DNA of 32,314 bases, taken from NCBI GenBank assembly GCA_964617585.1, contig CAZTXS010000018.1:1-32314 (forward strand), in the 5' to 3' direction. Shown piece after piece: positions 7,604 to 14,787 of this stretch. The notes below the pieces were generated by a model that was not told the DNA's origin, ran no database searches, and worked only from the letters and a program-made list of their open reading frames with translations. A program made the translations under genes and the position numbers. Each line of letters begins with the position of its first letter. Positions within the stretch are counted from its first letter, which is position 1. The stretch is from UMGS1601 sp964617585 (GTDB lineage Bacteria > Bacillota > Clostridia > Oscillospirales > Ruminococcaceae).

Positions 7604-7707
7604 TACTTTTTTATGAATTCAGCAGATAAAATATCGGCAAGCATTGTATATTTGGGAGTTTTGATGAAGTTTAATATTAGATATTAAATGTTTTTTGTAA
7701 AAAGTGC

Positions 7708-7736
7708 TTGTATTTGAGCTTGTGATATGATATAAT
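7708..7736 (+). promoter_or_regulatory. Promoter of the phosphoribosyltransferase-like gene
   Basis: TTGTAT and TATAAT are spaced by 17 bases, with TGA immediately before TATAAT giving an extended -10. GGAGG at 7757-7761 follows. Confidence 0.75.
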
Positions 7737-7768
7737 TTAGTTAAATTAAACTATATGGAGGGATTGCC

Positions 7769-8398
7769 ATGGAAAGCAGACTCAGCGAAATTTCAGCCAG
7801 ACGTAACAAACATATCAAGATAGGATATATTCCGGGGCATTTTGCTACCAACCACTCTCATGTTAATAATTATATGGATATGACACGGCTGAAAACTCAG
7901 CACAAGATGGCAAAAGATACTGCTAAAGAGCTGTCTACAAAGCTTATGTCTGTTCATATAGATACTATAATCTGTTTAGAGGGTACTGAAATGATCGGCG
8001 CTTTTTTGGCAAGCGAGCTTTCAAGCGGAGGTATGAACGTGAATACCGATATAAACGTACTTACTCCGGAGCTTAACTCCAATAATCAGATGGTGTTCAG
8101 AGATAATACGCAAAAATCCGTATGGGGAAAGGATATTATGCTTCTTATTTCCTCAGTTTCAACGGGAAAAACTATAAACAGAATGGTAGAGTGTTTGCAG
8201 TATTATAATGGCAACCTGACAGCCATATCGTCCATTTTCTCGGCAAGAAAGGAAAGCCACGGATTTGAGATAAACTGCATTTTTTCTGCTGAAGATGTGC
8301 CTAATTACGACACTTATCCGGCAGGAGATTGTCCTTTGTGCAAGTCCGGTCAGAAGGTTGACGCTATAATTAACAGCTTCGGCTATTCAAAGATTTAG
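7769..8398 (+). CDS. Type I phosphoribosyltransferase-like protein, probably not a normal catalyst
   Basis: The 209-residue protein resembles orotate phosphoribosyltransferases in its second half. The PRPP loop reads IMLLISSVSTGKTINRMVEC (about 123-142): the VSTGKT phosphate-binding turn is kept, but the two acidic residues that normally precede it are Ser128 and Ser129. A C-terminal CPLC (188-191) followed by GQKVDAIINSFGYSKI is an added feature and could bind metal. It starts at ATG 7769 with GGAGG seven bases upstream and its own promoter. It converges with pyrE across a shared terminator. It may be a regulatory or moonlighting relative of PyrE, or use a different substrate. Confidence 0.7.
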   Translation: MESRLSEISARRNKHIKIGYIPGHFATNHSHVNNYMDMTRLKTQHKMAKDTAKELSTKLMSVHIDTIICLEGTEMIGAFLASELSSGGMNVNTDINVLTPELNSNNQMVFRDNTQKSVWGKDIMLLISSVSTGKTINRMVECLQYYNGNLTAISSIFSARKESHGFEINCIFSAEDVPNYDTYPAGDCPLCKSGQKVDAIINSFGYSKI

Positions 8399-8443
8399 CG
8401 GCGCATATTAAGCATTAAAACGACAAAGAAAGCTAAAAAATAA

Positions 8444-8471
8444 GAGCAGGGCTTTTCGTCCTGCTCCTATT
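8444..8471. terminator. Shared terminator between the PRTase-like gene and pyrE
   Basis: GAGCAGG pairs with CCTGCTC around a nine-base loop, followed by TATTTTT on the plus strand. A/T-rich sequence before it (AAAAAATAA) allows use by pyrE on the minus strand as well. Confidence 0.8.
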
Positions 8472-8472
8472 T

Positions 8473-9123
8473 TTATGCTCCGTATTTTTCGATGTAAGCC
8501 GTCATTTTATCAAGGTATTCCTGACCGCCGATTATTCCTTTTTTTATACAATCTATAATATCGTGAATGTTGACAATAGAATAAACCGGGATTCCGAAAT
8601 CATCGGCAGTCTGTTGAACGGCTGACTTTTCGCCGGTGCCTTTCTCCATTCGGTCAACCGAAATAAACATCGCCGTTACGTTGACGTCAGCCTGAGCCTT
8701 TAGCTTAGGCAGAGTTTCTCTGAGCGCTTTTCCTGAGGTCATAACGTCTTCAATATAAATTACCTTTTCTCCGTCTTGAAGCTGTTTGCCGACAAACATA
8801 CCTCCCTCGCCGTGATCCTTGACTTCTTTTCGGTCGAAGCAGTAGTTTGCGTTAATTCCGAAGTCGTTTGCAAGGGCGATAGCTGCCGAGCAAGCCAAAG
8901 GCATACCTTTATAGGCAGGTCCGAACAGAGTTTCAAACTCAACGTTGTGTTCTTTAATGCACTGCGCATAATAGTGACCGAGTTTCACAAGCTGATTTCC
9001 TGTGCAGTAGCTTCCGCAGTTTAAAAAATAAGGCGCAATTCTGCCGCTTTTGAGGGTGAATTCACCGAATTTCAAAACGCCGCTGTCCTCCATGAATTTT
9101 ATAAATTCCTCTTTATAAGTCAT
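8473..9123 (-). CDS. pyrE: Orotate phosphoribosyltransferase
   Basis: PyrE joins orotate and PRPP to form OMP in de novo pyrimidine synthesis. The 216-residue protein carries the PRPP loop VIYIEDVMTSGKALRE (121-136) with both acidic residues, the FTLKSGRIAPYFLNCG substrate segment near residue 22-37, GPAYKGMPLA near 68-77 and the YCFDRKEVKDHGEGG loop (94-108). Length is normal. It is isolated from other pyr genes here and is transcribed from its own promoter, which overlaps a terminator stem. The nearby uridine phosphorylase and uracil catabolic genes handle the same bases in the opposite direction. Confidence 0.95.
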   Translation of the reverse strand: MTYKEEFIKFMEDSGVLKFGEFTLKSGRIAPYFLNCGSYCTGNQLVKLGHYYAQCIKEHNVEFETLFGPAYKGMPLACSAAIALANDFGINANYCFDRKEVKDHGEGGMFVGKQLQDGEKVIYIEDVMTSGKALRETLPKLKAQADVNVTAMFISVDRMEKGTGEKSAVQQTADDFGIPVYSIVNIHDIIDCIKKGIIGGQEYLDKMTAYIEKYGA

Positions 9124-9158
9124 AAAAATATCAGTCCTTTTCTTTTAGATACGAATTC

Positions 9159-9187
9159 ATTCTAGCATACAAAAAAAGCGCTGTCAA
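9159..9187 (-). promoter_or_regulatory. pyrE promoter, overlapping the upstream terminator
   Basis: On the minus strand TTGACA (9182-9187) and TAGAAT (9159-9164) are spaced by 17 bases, with TGC before the -10. The TTGACA lies in the 3' arm of the terminator hairpin at 9170-9203. Confidence 0.75.
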
Positions 9188-9203
9188 GCAAGCATAACAG
9201 CGC
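9170..9203 (-). terminator. Terminator of the CNNM/CBS gene
   Basis: Read on the minus strand, GCGCTGT pairs with ACAGCGC around a 12-base loop and is followed by seven T. It lies about 170 bases past the stop of the CNNM/CBS gene, with repeat copy C in the 3' untranslated segment. Confidence 0.85.
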
Positions 9204-9239
9204 CTAAGTCATGTAAATCCGAAGGCTTAAAAAGCCGTA

Positions 9240-9378
9240 TTCAATAAGGGCTTGCCCTTCATTCAACGCGGCAAGGGTCGGCATTGCCGACCGGTCGTTC
9301 AATAGGGGATTGTATTCCGCTGCTGAACGGGTAATGAAACCCGCCGCCTATATAGGCGGTGGGACATCTTGCCTTAGT
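9240..9378 (-). repeat. Dispersed repeat copy C, the longest copy
   Basis: Read on the minus strand it begins AAGGCAAGATGTCCC directly at the stop codon of the CNNM/CBS gene. It contains a palindrome ACCGCCTATATAGGCGGC, then about 45 bases absent from copy D, then GTCGGCAATGCCGAC, CCTTGCCGCGTTGAATGA and the common end GGGCAAGCCCTTATTGAA. Several stems can form. No open reading frame is present in it, so it is a non-coding element about 139 bases long. Confidence 0.85.
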
Positions 9379-10636
9379 TATAATCATTTTCAGACATTTT
9401 AGGTATGACGGTTACAAAAATCCTTTCGAGCTTTTGATCGTTCACTTCAATAGCTTTGAGTGTGAAGCGGTCTATCTGAATGGTGTTGCCGTATTCGGGA
9501 ACTTTGTCCAGAGCGTCCATAAACCATCCGCCGACAGAGGTGCAGTCGCTGTCTATAGTATTCTCAGGAAGTTCAAGCCTGTCGAGAAAGTCGTTTATAG
9601 ATAAGTCGGCTGAAACCTCAAAGCTGTTTGCAGAAAGCCTTATAAAGGAAGTGTCCTCCTCATCGCTTTCATCATAAATTTCACCTACAAGCTCTTCAAT
9701 AATATCTTCAAGAGTAACTATGCCTTTTGTTCCGCCGTATTCGTCAATGACGACCGCCATGTGAACCTTTTGCTTCTGCATAAGGTTCAGAGTTATTGAA
9801 ATCTTTTGATATTCAGGAACATATATAGGCTTCTTCAAAACCGATTTTATATCCGGCTTGCTGTTTGTCCGGTTAAAATACAAGCCGAAGAAATCACTCT
9901 GATGAAGTATGCCTATAATGTTGTCAACAGAATCCTTGTATATCGGAAACCTGGAGTATTGAGTGCTTAAAAATTCATCTTTGATTTTATCAAAAGAGCT
10001 TTCAATATCCAAAGCCGCTACGTTCACCCTGGGTATAAGTATTTCGTTTATAGTTATTTCATCAAATTCAAGAGCCGATCTTACGAGATCCGATTCCTGT
10101 TCCTCCAAAACTCCCTCGTCCTCAATTTCATCAATGATGTATTTTAGCTCTTCCTCGGTGACAAACGGCTCGCTTTTGCCAGCTCCGAACAGATTTGTTA
10201 CGGCGTTTTTGATTTTTGACATAAGAAATATTACGGGCTTTATAACTGTCATAAATCCTAAAAGCAGGGGAGCGATAATAAGAGCCGTTTTTTCGGCGTT
10301 CTCGCTTGCCAGGCTTTTAGGCAGAATCTCGCCGAAAATCAGCACAACTGCGGTCATAACAAGCGTTGCCGCTCCGACACTGCCCGCTCCGAAATATTTT
10401 GTAAACATTACCGTTGCCAATGAAGCAGATAAAATGTTTACAATGTTGTTGCCTATAAGTATCGCAGTGAGAGCTTTGTCAAAATTGTCGATTATTTTAA
10501 GAGCTTTCACGGCTTTTTTGTTGCCGTCGTTTGCGTATGATTTTATCCTTATTTTATTAACTGAAGCGAATGCAGTTTCGGTAGATGAAAAAGCAGCGGA
10601 TAACGCTACAAGTATAATAATTACCGCTATATACAT
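9374..10636 (-). CDS. CNNM/CBS-domain membrane protein (CorC/HlyC-like, hemolysin family)
   Basis: The 420-residue protein has the order CNNM (DUF21) membrane domain (about 1-175), CBS pair (about 190-320) and C-terminal CorC_HlyC transporter-associated domain (about 335-415). Marker segments are SAAFSSTETAFASVN near the N-terminus, LTAILIGNNIVNI, ILPKSLASENAEK, MIPR-like LIPRVNVAALD, FPIYKDSVDNIIGIL, MAVVIDEYGGTKGIVTLEDI and DCTSVGGWFMD. CNNM proteins bind magnesium nucleotides and act in magnesium or cobalt export; the old name hemolysin is historical. AAGGAG lies 12 bases before ATG 10636. The stop codon touches the start of repeat copy C. Confidence 0.92.
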   Translation of the reverse strand: MYIAVIIILVALSAAFSSTETAFASVNKIRIKSYANDGNKKAVKALKIIDNFDKALTAILIGNNIVNILSASLATVMFTKYFGAGSVGAATLVMTAVVLIFGEILPKSLASENAEKTALIIAPLLLGFMTVIKPVIFLMSKIKNAVTNLFGAGKSEPFVTEEELKYIIDEIEDEGVLEEQESDLVRSALEFDEITINEILIPRVNVAALDIESSFDKIKDEFLSTQYSRFPIYKDSVDNIIGILHQSDFFGLYFNRTNSKPDIKSVLKKPIYVPEYQKISITLNLMQKQKVHMAVVIDEYGGTKGIVTLEDIIEELVGEIYDESDEEDTSFIRLSANSFEVSADLSINDFLDRLELPENTIDSDCTSVGGWFMDALDKVPEYGNTIQIDRFTLKAIEVNDQKLERIFVTVIPKMSENDYN

Positions 10637-10679
10637 TTATTATCTGAACTCCTTTATTTTCAGCAGGTTTTGCTATAAT

Positions 10680-10700
10680 GACGTGCAAGCCCTTATTAAG
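10680..10700 (+). repeat. Dispersed repeat copy E
   Basis: GTGCAAGCCCTTATTAAG is a core-only copy with a few changes, between the divergent CNNM/CBS and GtrA genes. Confidence 0.6.
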
Positions 10701-10757
10701 AAAACAGTGTTAATCAGTATAACATATTTTCTGAACATTTGCAATTATTTGTTTAGC

Positions 10758-10786
10758 TTGACTCAAGAAATGTTTTAAGGTATAAT
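10758..10786 (+). promoter_or_regulatory. Promoter of the GtrA-ArsP_2 pair
   Basis: TTGACT and TATAAT are separated by exactly 17 bases, about 45 bases before the GtrA start. Confidence 0.8.
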
Positions 10787-10832
10787 TAATCATTAACGTA
10801 ATTAATATAGAGCGTTTGACGGGGGATTTTTA

Positions 10833-11405
10833 ATGAATCAAAAAGACGGGTTTTCAAATACGGCGGCAGACAAAGCAAGCTCTGACTTAAGATTAAGCTA
10901 TAAAGAAAAAGCTCCTGATATTTTTGATAGAATAATGCACGTTAAGCCCTTTTCGGTTTTTGAAGGCTTTTATAAAAAAAATAAGTCGGTGCTTTTGTAT
11001 CTTTTTTTCGGAGGCCTTACAACGTTTGTCAGTATCTTCACCTTTTGGCTTGCCGAAGTTCTGATAAAAACTAATCTGAATGTTTCACTGTTCGGAAGTT
11101 TGTTCAGTGCGAAGGTTGTGCTTACAAATACTATCTCGTGGATTTGCGCAGTGCTTTTTGCATTTTTCACCAATAGGATATGGGTTTTTAACTCGCCCAC
11201 AAAGACTTGGGGAGAGTTTTTCAGTCAGATGATTGCGTTCTTCGGCGGACGGCTTGCAACCTTTTTGCTGGAAACGTTGATACTGGTCGTATTTATTTCG
11301 GGATTTAAGCTAAACGAGCTTGTTATTAAAATTATAGCACAGCTTGCGGTTCTTGTTTCAAATTATATTATAAGCAAGTTTATAGTTTTTAAAGACAAAC
11401 GCTGA
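10833..11405 (+). CDS. GtrA-family membrane protein
   Basis: The 190-residue protein has a soluble N-terminal extension of about 45 residues and four membrane segments (about 52-76, 85-113, 132-153 and 160-180). GtrA marks are YLFFGGLTTFVSIFTFWL and, after the second segment, FFTNRIWVFNSP. GtrA proteins are thought to flip or help transport lipid-linked sugars for cell-envelope glycan modification. The usual glycosyltransferase partner is not next to it. GGGGGA precedes ATG 10833. The next gene, a metal exporter, starts 33 bases after its stop and probably shares the transcript, with no evident functional tie. Confidence 0.85.
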   Translation: MNQKDGFSNTAADKASSDLRLSYKEKAPDIFDRIMHVKPFSVFEGFYKKNKSVLLYLFFGGLTTFVSIFTFWLAEVLIKTNLNVSLFGSLFSAKVVLTNTISWICAVLFAFFTNRIWVFNSPTKTWGEFFSQMIAFFGGRLATFLLETLILVVFISGFKLNELVIKIIAQLAVLVSNYIISKFIVFKDKR

Positions 11406-11438
11406 CAAAACGCTTTTGGTTCGGAAGGAGAAGATAAT

Positions 11439-12305
11439 ATGCTTGAAACGCTTATTGACGTTTTATTAGACGCATTAAAAGATACGGCTCTTATGATACC
11501 GTTTCTTTTCGGCGTATATATTTTAATAGAGTATATGGAACACGCTTCTTCTGATAAAATAGAAAAGGCTTTAAAAAAAATGGGACCGTTCGGACCTGTG
11601 GGCGGAGCTTTGATAGGTTCTGTTCCTCAATGCGGAGTTTCGGCTGCTGCGGCTAACCTTTATACCGGCAGAGTGATTTCCTTAGGCACGATAGTCGCAG
11701 TTTTTCTTGCAACGAGTGATGAAGCTGTACCTATGATAATTGCAAGTCCGGGGAAGCTGTCTGTTTTGTGGAAGCTTTTGATTATTAAAATAGTTGTTGC
11801 GGTTCTTGCAGGACTGATTGTAGATTTGATATATATGTTTTACAGCAGAAATAAAGCTGAAAATCCGCAAAATCATTTTCATGAATTGTGTGAAAACTGC
11901 GGCTGCGACGAGCATGGCATCCTTTACTCGGCTTTTAAACATACTTTAAATATCACACTTTTTGTTTTTATAGTTACTCTTTTATTAAATCTTGCTATAG
12001 CTTTTGTCGGAGAAAATACCATCGCTAAGTTTATGATGAGTGATAATTTCTTTCAGCCGTTCATTTCGGCTTTGGTTGGGTTTATCCCTAACTGCGCTCC
12101 TTCCGTAATTATAACTCAGCTTTATCTTGAGGACGGAATAATGTCGTTCGGTTCTGCTGTTGCAGGACTTTGCACCGGCGCAGGGCTTGGACTTCTGGTG
12201 CTGTTTAAGACTAACAAAAAACATATGAAGCAGAATTTTCTGATTTGCATAATCTTATATATTACTGCTGTTTCGGCAGGAGTTATAATCAACGCTTTGT
12301 CATAA
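11439..12305 (+). CDS. ArsP_2-type putative heavy-metal (manganese or arsenic) exporter
   Basis: The 288-residue integral membrane protein has a duplicated layout with about eight to ten hydrophobic segments. Family-like signatures occur twice: GSVPQCGVSAAAANLYTG in the first half and GFIPNCAPSVIITQLYLEDG in the second. A metal-binding-looking loop rich in His and Cys sits between them (HFHELCENCGCDEHG, about 146-160). These features fit the ArsP_2 (putative 10-TM heavy-metal exporter) family, some members of which are annotated as putative manganese transporters. The substrate is not proven. GGAAGGAG lies upstream of ATG 11439. There is no room for a metal riboswitch in the 33-base gap, so control comes from the GtrA promoter or elsewhere. 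Confidence 0.8.
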   Translation: MLETLIDVLLDALKDTALMIPFLFGVYILIEYMEHASSDKIEKALKKMGPFGPVGGALIGSVPQCGVSAAAANLYTGRVISLGTIVAVFLATSDEAVPMIIASPGKLSVLWKLLIIKIVVAVLAGLIVDLIYMFYSRNKAENPQNHFHELCENCGCDEHGILYSAFKHTLNITLFVFIVTLLLNLAIAFVGENTIAKFMMSDNFFQPFISALVGFIPNCAPSVIITQLYLEDGIMSFGSAVAGLCTGAGLGLLVLFKTNKKHMKQNFLICIILYITAVSAGVIINALS

Positions 12306-12399
12306 GATTAACGTGATAAAATATTCCCGAATGATTCATGAAACTAGGGGAAATAAAAAAATACAATTCGACCGAAAATGACAAATTGCAAAATAAAAT

Positions 12400-12420
12400 G
12401 ACGGGCAAGCCCTTATTGAA
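12400..12420 (+). repeat. Dispersed repeat copy F
   Basis: A core-only copy ending GGGCAAGCCCTTATTGAA, identical to the consensus, ends 13 bases before the -35 element of the TtcA-family gene. Confidence 0.8.
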
Positions 12421-12433
12421 ATTAATCTCCATT

Positions 12434-12463
12434 TTGGACTTATTCATATAAATGTGCTATACT
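12434..12463 (+). promoter_or_regulatory. Promoter of the TtcA-family gene
   Basis: TTGGAC and TATACT are spaced by 18 bases, with TGC directly before the -10 element. Confidence 0.65.
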
Positions 12464-12536
12464 TGGCTATCATAGCTTACGGTTATTGAAGAACTTATTT
12501 AAATAATACGAAGATTAATTCCCGGAGGATAAATTC

Positions 12537-13265
12537 ATGCAAAAAATATTAGGATATATGAGAAAGGCTATAGAAGAATTCGATCTGATTGAAGACGGAG
12601 ATGTAATAGCTGTCGGCGTTTCAGGAGGCAAAGACAGCCTCGTGCTTCTTAGGGGATTGTATCTTCTTAAACGCTTTATAGGAATCGATTACAAGCTTGT
12701 TGCAATTACTTTAGATCCGCAGTTCGGAGGCGTTGAGGGCGATTATTCCTCCGTACAAGAATTATGCGACGGCATGGGCATAGAATACATACTCAAAAGG
12801 ACTTTAATAGGAAGGATAGTTTTCGACGTAAGAAAAGAGGACAGACCTTGTTCTCTTTGCGCCAGAATGAGAAGGGGAGCGCTGCACGACGCCGCAAAGG
12901 AAGCGGGCTGCAACAAAATCGCTCTCGGTCATCACAGGGACGATGTTGTTGAAACCTTTATGATGAACTTAGAAATAGAGGGCCGCATCGGCTGCTTCTC
13001 GCCCAAAAGCTATCTTTCCAGAAAAGATATAACTATGATAAGACCGCTCGTACTTGCTCCTGAAAAAGCGATTCGCCATGCTGTGAATAAATGTGACGAA
13101 ATTCAGGTGGTTAAGTCAAAATGCCCTGCCGACGGTCATACAAGACGGCAGAAAATGAAAGAATACTTAGACTTGAGAGAACGTGAGGAAAAGGGCTACA
13201 AAGACAGAATTTTCGGAGCGTTAAGACGTTCGGGAATTGACGGCTGGGGATTTAAAAGCAATTAG
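12537..13265 (+). CDS. ttcA: TtcA-family tRNA 2-thiocytidine synthetase
   Basis: The protein of 242 residues is a PP-loop ATPase. SGGKDS (29-34) binds ATP, Cys104 and Cys107 (CSLCARMRRG) plus Cys195 (KSKCPADG) match the three cysteines that hold the iron-sulfur cluster in TtcA, and GHHRDDVVETF (130-140) is the second conserved motif. TtcA adenylates and thiolates cytidine 32 of certain tRNAs. Length is shorter than the E. coli enzyme (about 311) but normal for the Firmicutes group. CCCGGAGG lies before ATG 12537. Firmicutes TtcA-like proteins may act on other tRNA positions, so the exact target is less certain than the chemistry. Confidence 0.88.
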   Translation: MQKILGYMRKAIEEFDLIEDGDVIAVGVSGGKDSLVLLRGLYLLKRFIGIDYKLVAITLDPQFGGVEGDYSSVQELCDGMGIEYILKRTLIGRIVFDVRKEDRPCSLCARMRRGALHDAAKEAGCNKIALGHHRDDVVETFMMNLEIEGRIGCFSPKSYLSRKDITMIRPLVLAPEKAIRHAVNKCDEIQVVKSKCPADGHTRRQKMKEYLDLREREEKGYKDRIFGALRRSGIDGWGFKSN

Positions 13266-13294
13266 CGGCGAGATATTAATAAACTGTAAACAAT

Positions 13295-13356
13295 GAAATG
13301 AACTGAGAGAAACAAAGAGAATCAAAGAAAAACAAAGAGATTTCAAGAGAAAACAG
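13295..13356 (+). other. Purine-rich tract with imperfect ACAAAGAGA repeats
   Basis: The strand is almost purely A, G and C (AACAAAGAGAATCAAAGAAA and similar units) between the ttcA stop and the rplM promoter. No stem or gene is visible in it. Confidence 0.5.
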
Positions 13357-13387
13357 GCTATATTTTAAAAATTTAGGTTTTTACCTA

Positions 13388-13416
13388 TTGACAGCAATAA
13401 AATTTGCTATTATAAT
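13388..13416 (+). promoter_or_regulatory. rplM-rpsI promoter
   Basis: Perfect TTGACA and perfect TATAAT are separated by exactly 17 bases. The predicted start is near 13423, giving a leader of about 73 bases. Confidence 0.9.
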
Positions 13417-13433
13417 AATTCATGTTGCTTTGA

Positions 13434-13462
13434 GCTTTATTATATATGCTGAATAATAAAGC
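13434..13462 (+). promoter_or_regulatory. rplM leader hairpin, candidate L13 autoregulatory element
   Basis: GCTTTATTAT pairs perfectly with ATAATAAAGC around a nine-base loop, followed by CCGGATTTTTAAATTTT. It lies between the promoter and GGAGG at 13482-13486. Ribosomal protein leaders at this position (L13 leaders) are known in Firmicutes; a weak attenuator is the alternative. Confidence 0.55.
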
Positions 13463-13495
13463 CGGATTTTTAAATTTTATTGGAGGAAAAGAACT

Positions 13496-13921
13496 ATGAC
13501 TTATATGCCAAAGGCTAGCGACATTGAACGCAAATGGTATGTTATCGACGCAGCCGGAGTTTCTCTAGGAAGGACCGCTGCCAAAGCTGCCCACATTCTT
13601 CGCGGCAAGCATAAACCTACTTACGCTCCTCATGCCGATTGCGGTGATTTTGTTATTATCATCAACACAGACAAAGCTGTTTTAACAGGTAATAAGTTAA
13701 ATCAGAAATATTACAGATGGCACACCGGCTGGATCGGCGGTCTTAAAGAAATCAAATATGACAAGCTTATGTCAGAACAGTCTGACAGAGCAATGACGAT
13801 TGCTGTAAACGGAATGCTCCCTAACAACACTCTCGGCAGAACTGCCGCTACACGTTTAAGGGTTTACAAAGGCGACACACACAACCATGCGGCGCAGAAG
13901 CCGGAAAACTACGAACTATAA
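13496..13921 (+). CDS. rplM: 50S ribosomal protein L13
   Basis: The 141-residue protein is full length. It begins with TYMPKASDIERKWYVIDAAG and carries LGRTAAKAAHILRGKHKPTY, GDFVIIINTDKAVLTGNK and the L13 signature near GMLPNNTLGRTAATRLRVYKG. L13 is an early assembly protein of the large subunit that binds 23S rRNA. It forms the usual two-gene operon with rpsI, 16 bases apart. The start is fixed by GGAGG nine bases upstream. Confidence 0.98.
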   Translation: MTYMPKASDIERKWYVIDAAGVSLGRTAAKAAHILRGKHKPTYAPHADCGDFVIIINTDKAVLTGNKLNQKYYRWHTGWIGGLKEIKYDKLMSEQSDRAMTIAVNGMLPNNTLGRTAATRLRVYKGDTHNHAAQKPENYEL

Positions 13922-13937
13922 AGAAAGGAGCATTTAG

Positions 13938-14339
13938 ATGTACGAATCAAAAAAGCCATATTTTTATGGAACAGGAAGAAGAAAAAACTCCGTTTCAAGA
14001 GTAAGACTTTATCAGGGAAACGGCAAGATTACCATAAATGGAAGAGATATTGATGATTACTTCGGTCTTGAAACTCTCAAGCTTATCGTCAGACAGCCTC
14101 TAGAGCTTACAGGAAGCGTTGAAAGCTTCGACGTTATCTGTACAGTTACAGGCGGCGGAGTTACCGGTCAGGCAGGAGCTATCAGACACGGCATTTCAAG
14201 AGCTTTAGTTGAAGCAAATCCTGAGCTTCGTCCTCAGCTTAAAGCCGCAGGTTTCTTAACAAGAGATCCGAGAATGAAGGAAAGAAAGAAGTACGGTTTA
14301 AAAGCTGCACGTCGTGCTCCTCAATTCTCGAAGAGATAA
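13938..14339 (+). CDS. rpsI: 30S ribosomal protein S9
   Basis: The product of 133 residues has the S9 hallmarks: YGTGRRKNSVSRVRLYQGNG near the start, GGGVTGQAGAIRHGISRALV in the middle and the basic tail ending RRAPQFSKR, whose final Lys-Arg reaches the P-site tRNA anticodon in the ribosome. AAAGGAG precedes ATG 13938. It is the last gene of the operon; the terminator lies about 105 bases downstream. Confidence 0.98.
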   Translation: MYESKKPYFYGTGRRKNSVSRVRLYQGNGKITINGRDIDDYFGLETLKLIVRQPLELTGSVESFDVICTVTGGGVTGQAGAIRHGISRALVEANPELRPQLKAAGFLTRDPRMKERKKYGLKAARRAPQFSKR

Positions 14340-14444
14340 TTAATCTTTTAAGGAAACAACGTATTTTCGGTACTTTCCGAGTATTGTATATGGGGCTGTT
14401 CAACAGTTGCTTAACAAATACGTATTTATATTTTTGAGATTAAG

Positions 14445-14476
14445 ACACCTTGTCACATTTGTGCGGGGTGTTTTTT
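14445..14476 (+). terminator. rplM-rpsI operon terminator
   Basis: ACACC pairs with GGTGT as the base of a longer wobble-containing stem (ACACCTTGTCACA against TGTGCGGGGTGT) followed by TTTTTTATTT. Confidence 0.75.
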
Positions 14477-14725
14477 ATTTACAGAGTACAAAGGAGATTG
14501 TATTCTCCGTGCGGTCGGTGCATTAAAGCGAAATGCAAGAAATGTTTTCCGATTATGCTGCTCATATTGAAACTCAATTCAGAATAATAAAAGGCAGTTA
14601 AAAAACATCGCTTGGAAAGGTAAGTTTTGCTTTAAATAAAATTTAATAAAATCCTGAATATTTATTGTTGACAAATAGTATTTCAGATGATAATGTATAA
14701 TATATTAAATATTCTGTATGCAATG
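14477..14725 (+). other. Gene-free interval upstream of the pyrimidine cluster
   Basis: No gene larger than about 22 codons is visible. A short stem (GGAGA/TCTCC) lies near 14492. A TTGACA near 14674 and TATAAT at 14696-14701 are 22 bases apart, too far for a standard promoter, so the start of udp transcription is either from an activated -10 or from a weaker pair within this stretch. Confidence 0.5.
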
Positions 14726-14759
14726 AAGCGCTTGAAATTTGTTATTTTAAGTGCTTTTT
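14726..14759 (+). terminator. Hairpin with T tract in the udp leader, possible attenuator
   Basis: AAGCGCTTGAAAT pairs along 13 positions (two G-T wobbles) with ATTTTAAGTGCTT around a five-base loop and is followed by TTTATTTTTG. It ends 28 bases before the udp GTG. If transcription starts near the TATAAT at 14696, this would be a terminator inside the leader. Confidence 0.6.
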
Positions 14760-14787
14760 ATTTTTGTCTGATATTGGAGGGATCATA

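Noticed and set aside
9963..10778. Long plus-strand frame of 271 codons
   Set aside because: It is antisense to the CNNM/CBS gene, Ser- and Ile-rich from reversed codons, and shows no family signature.
11406..11438. Manganese riboswitch before the ArsP_2-type exporter
   Set aside because: Only 33 bases separate the genes, which is too short for that structure.
13295..13356. CRISPR-like or tandem repeat array
   Set aside because: The ACAAAGAGA units are imperfect, short and without regular spacers; it is simple purine-rich sequence.
14533..14601. 22-codon frame starting MQEMFSDYAAHIE
   Set aside because: It is short, lacks a ribosome site and resembles nothing I recognise.
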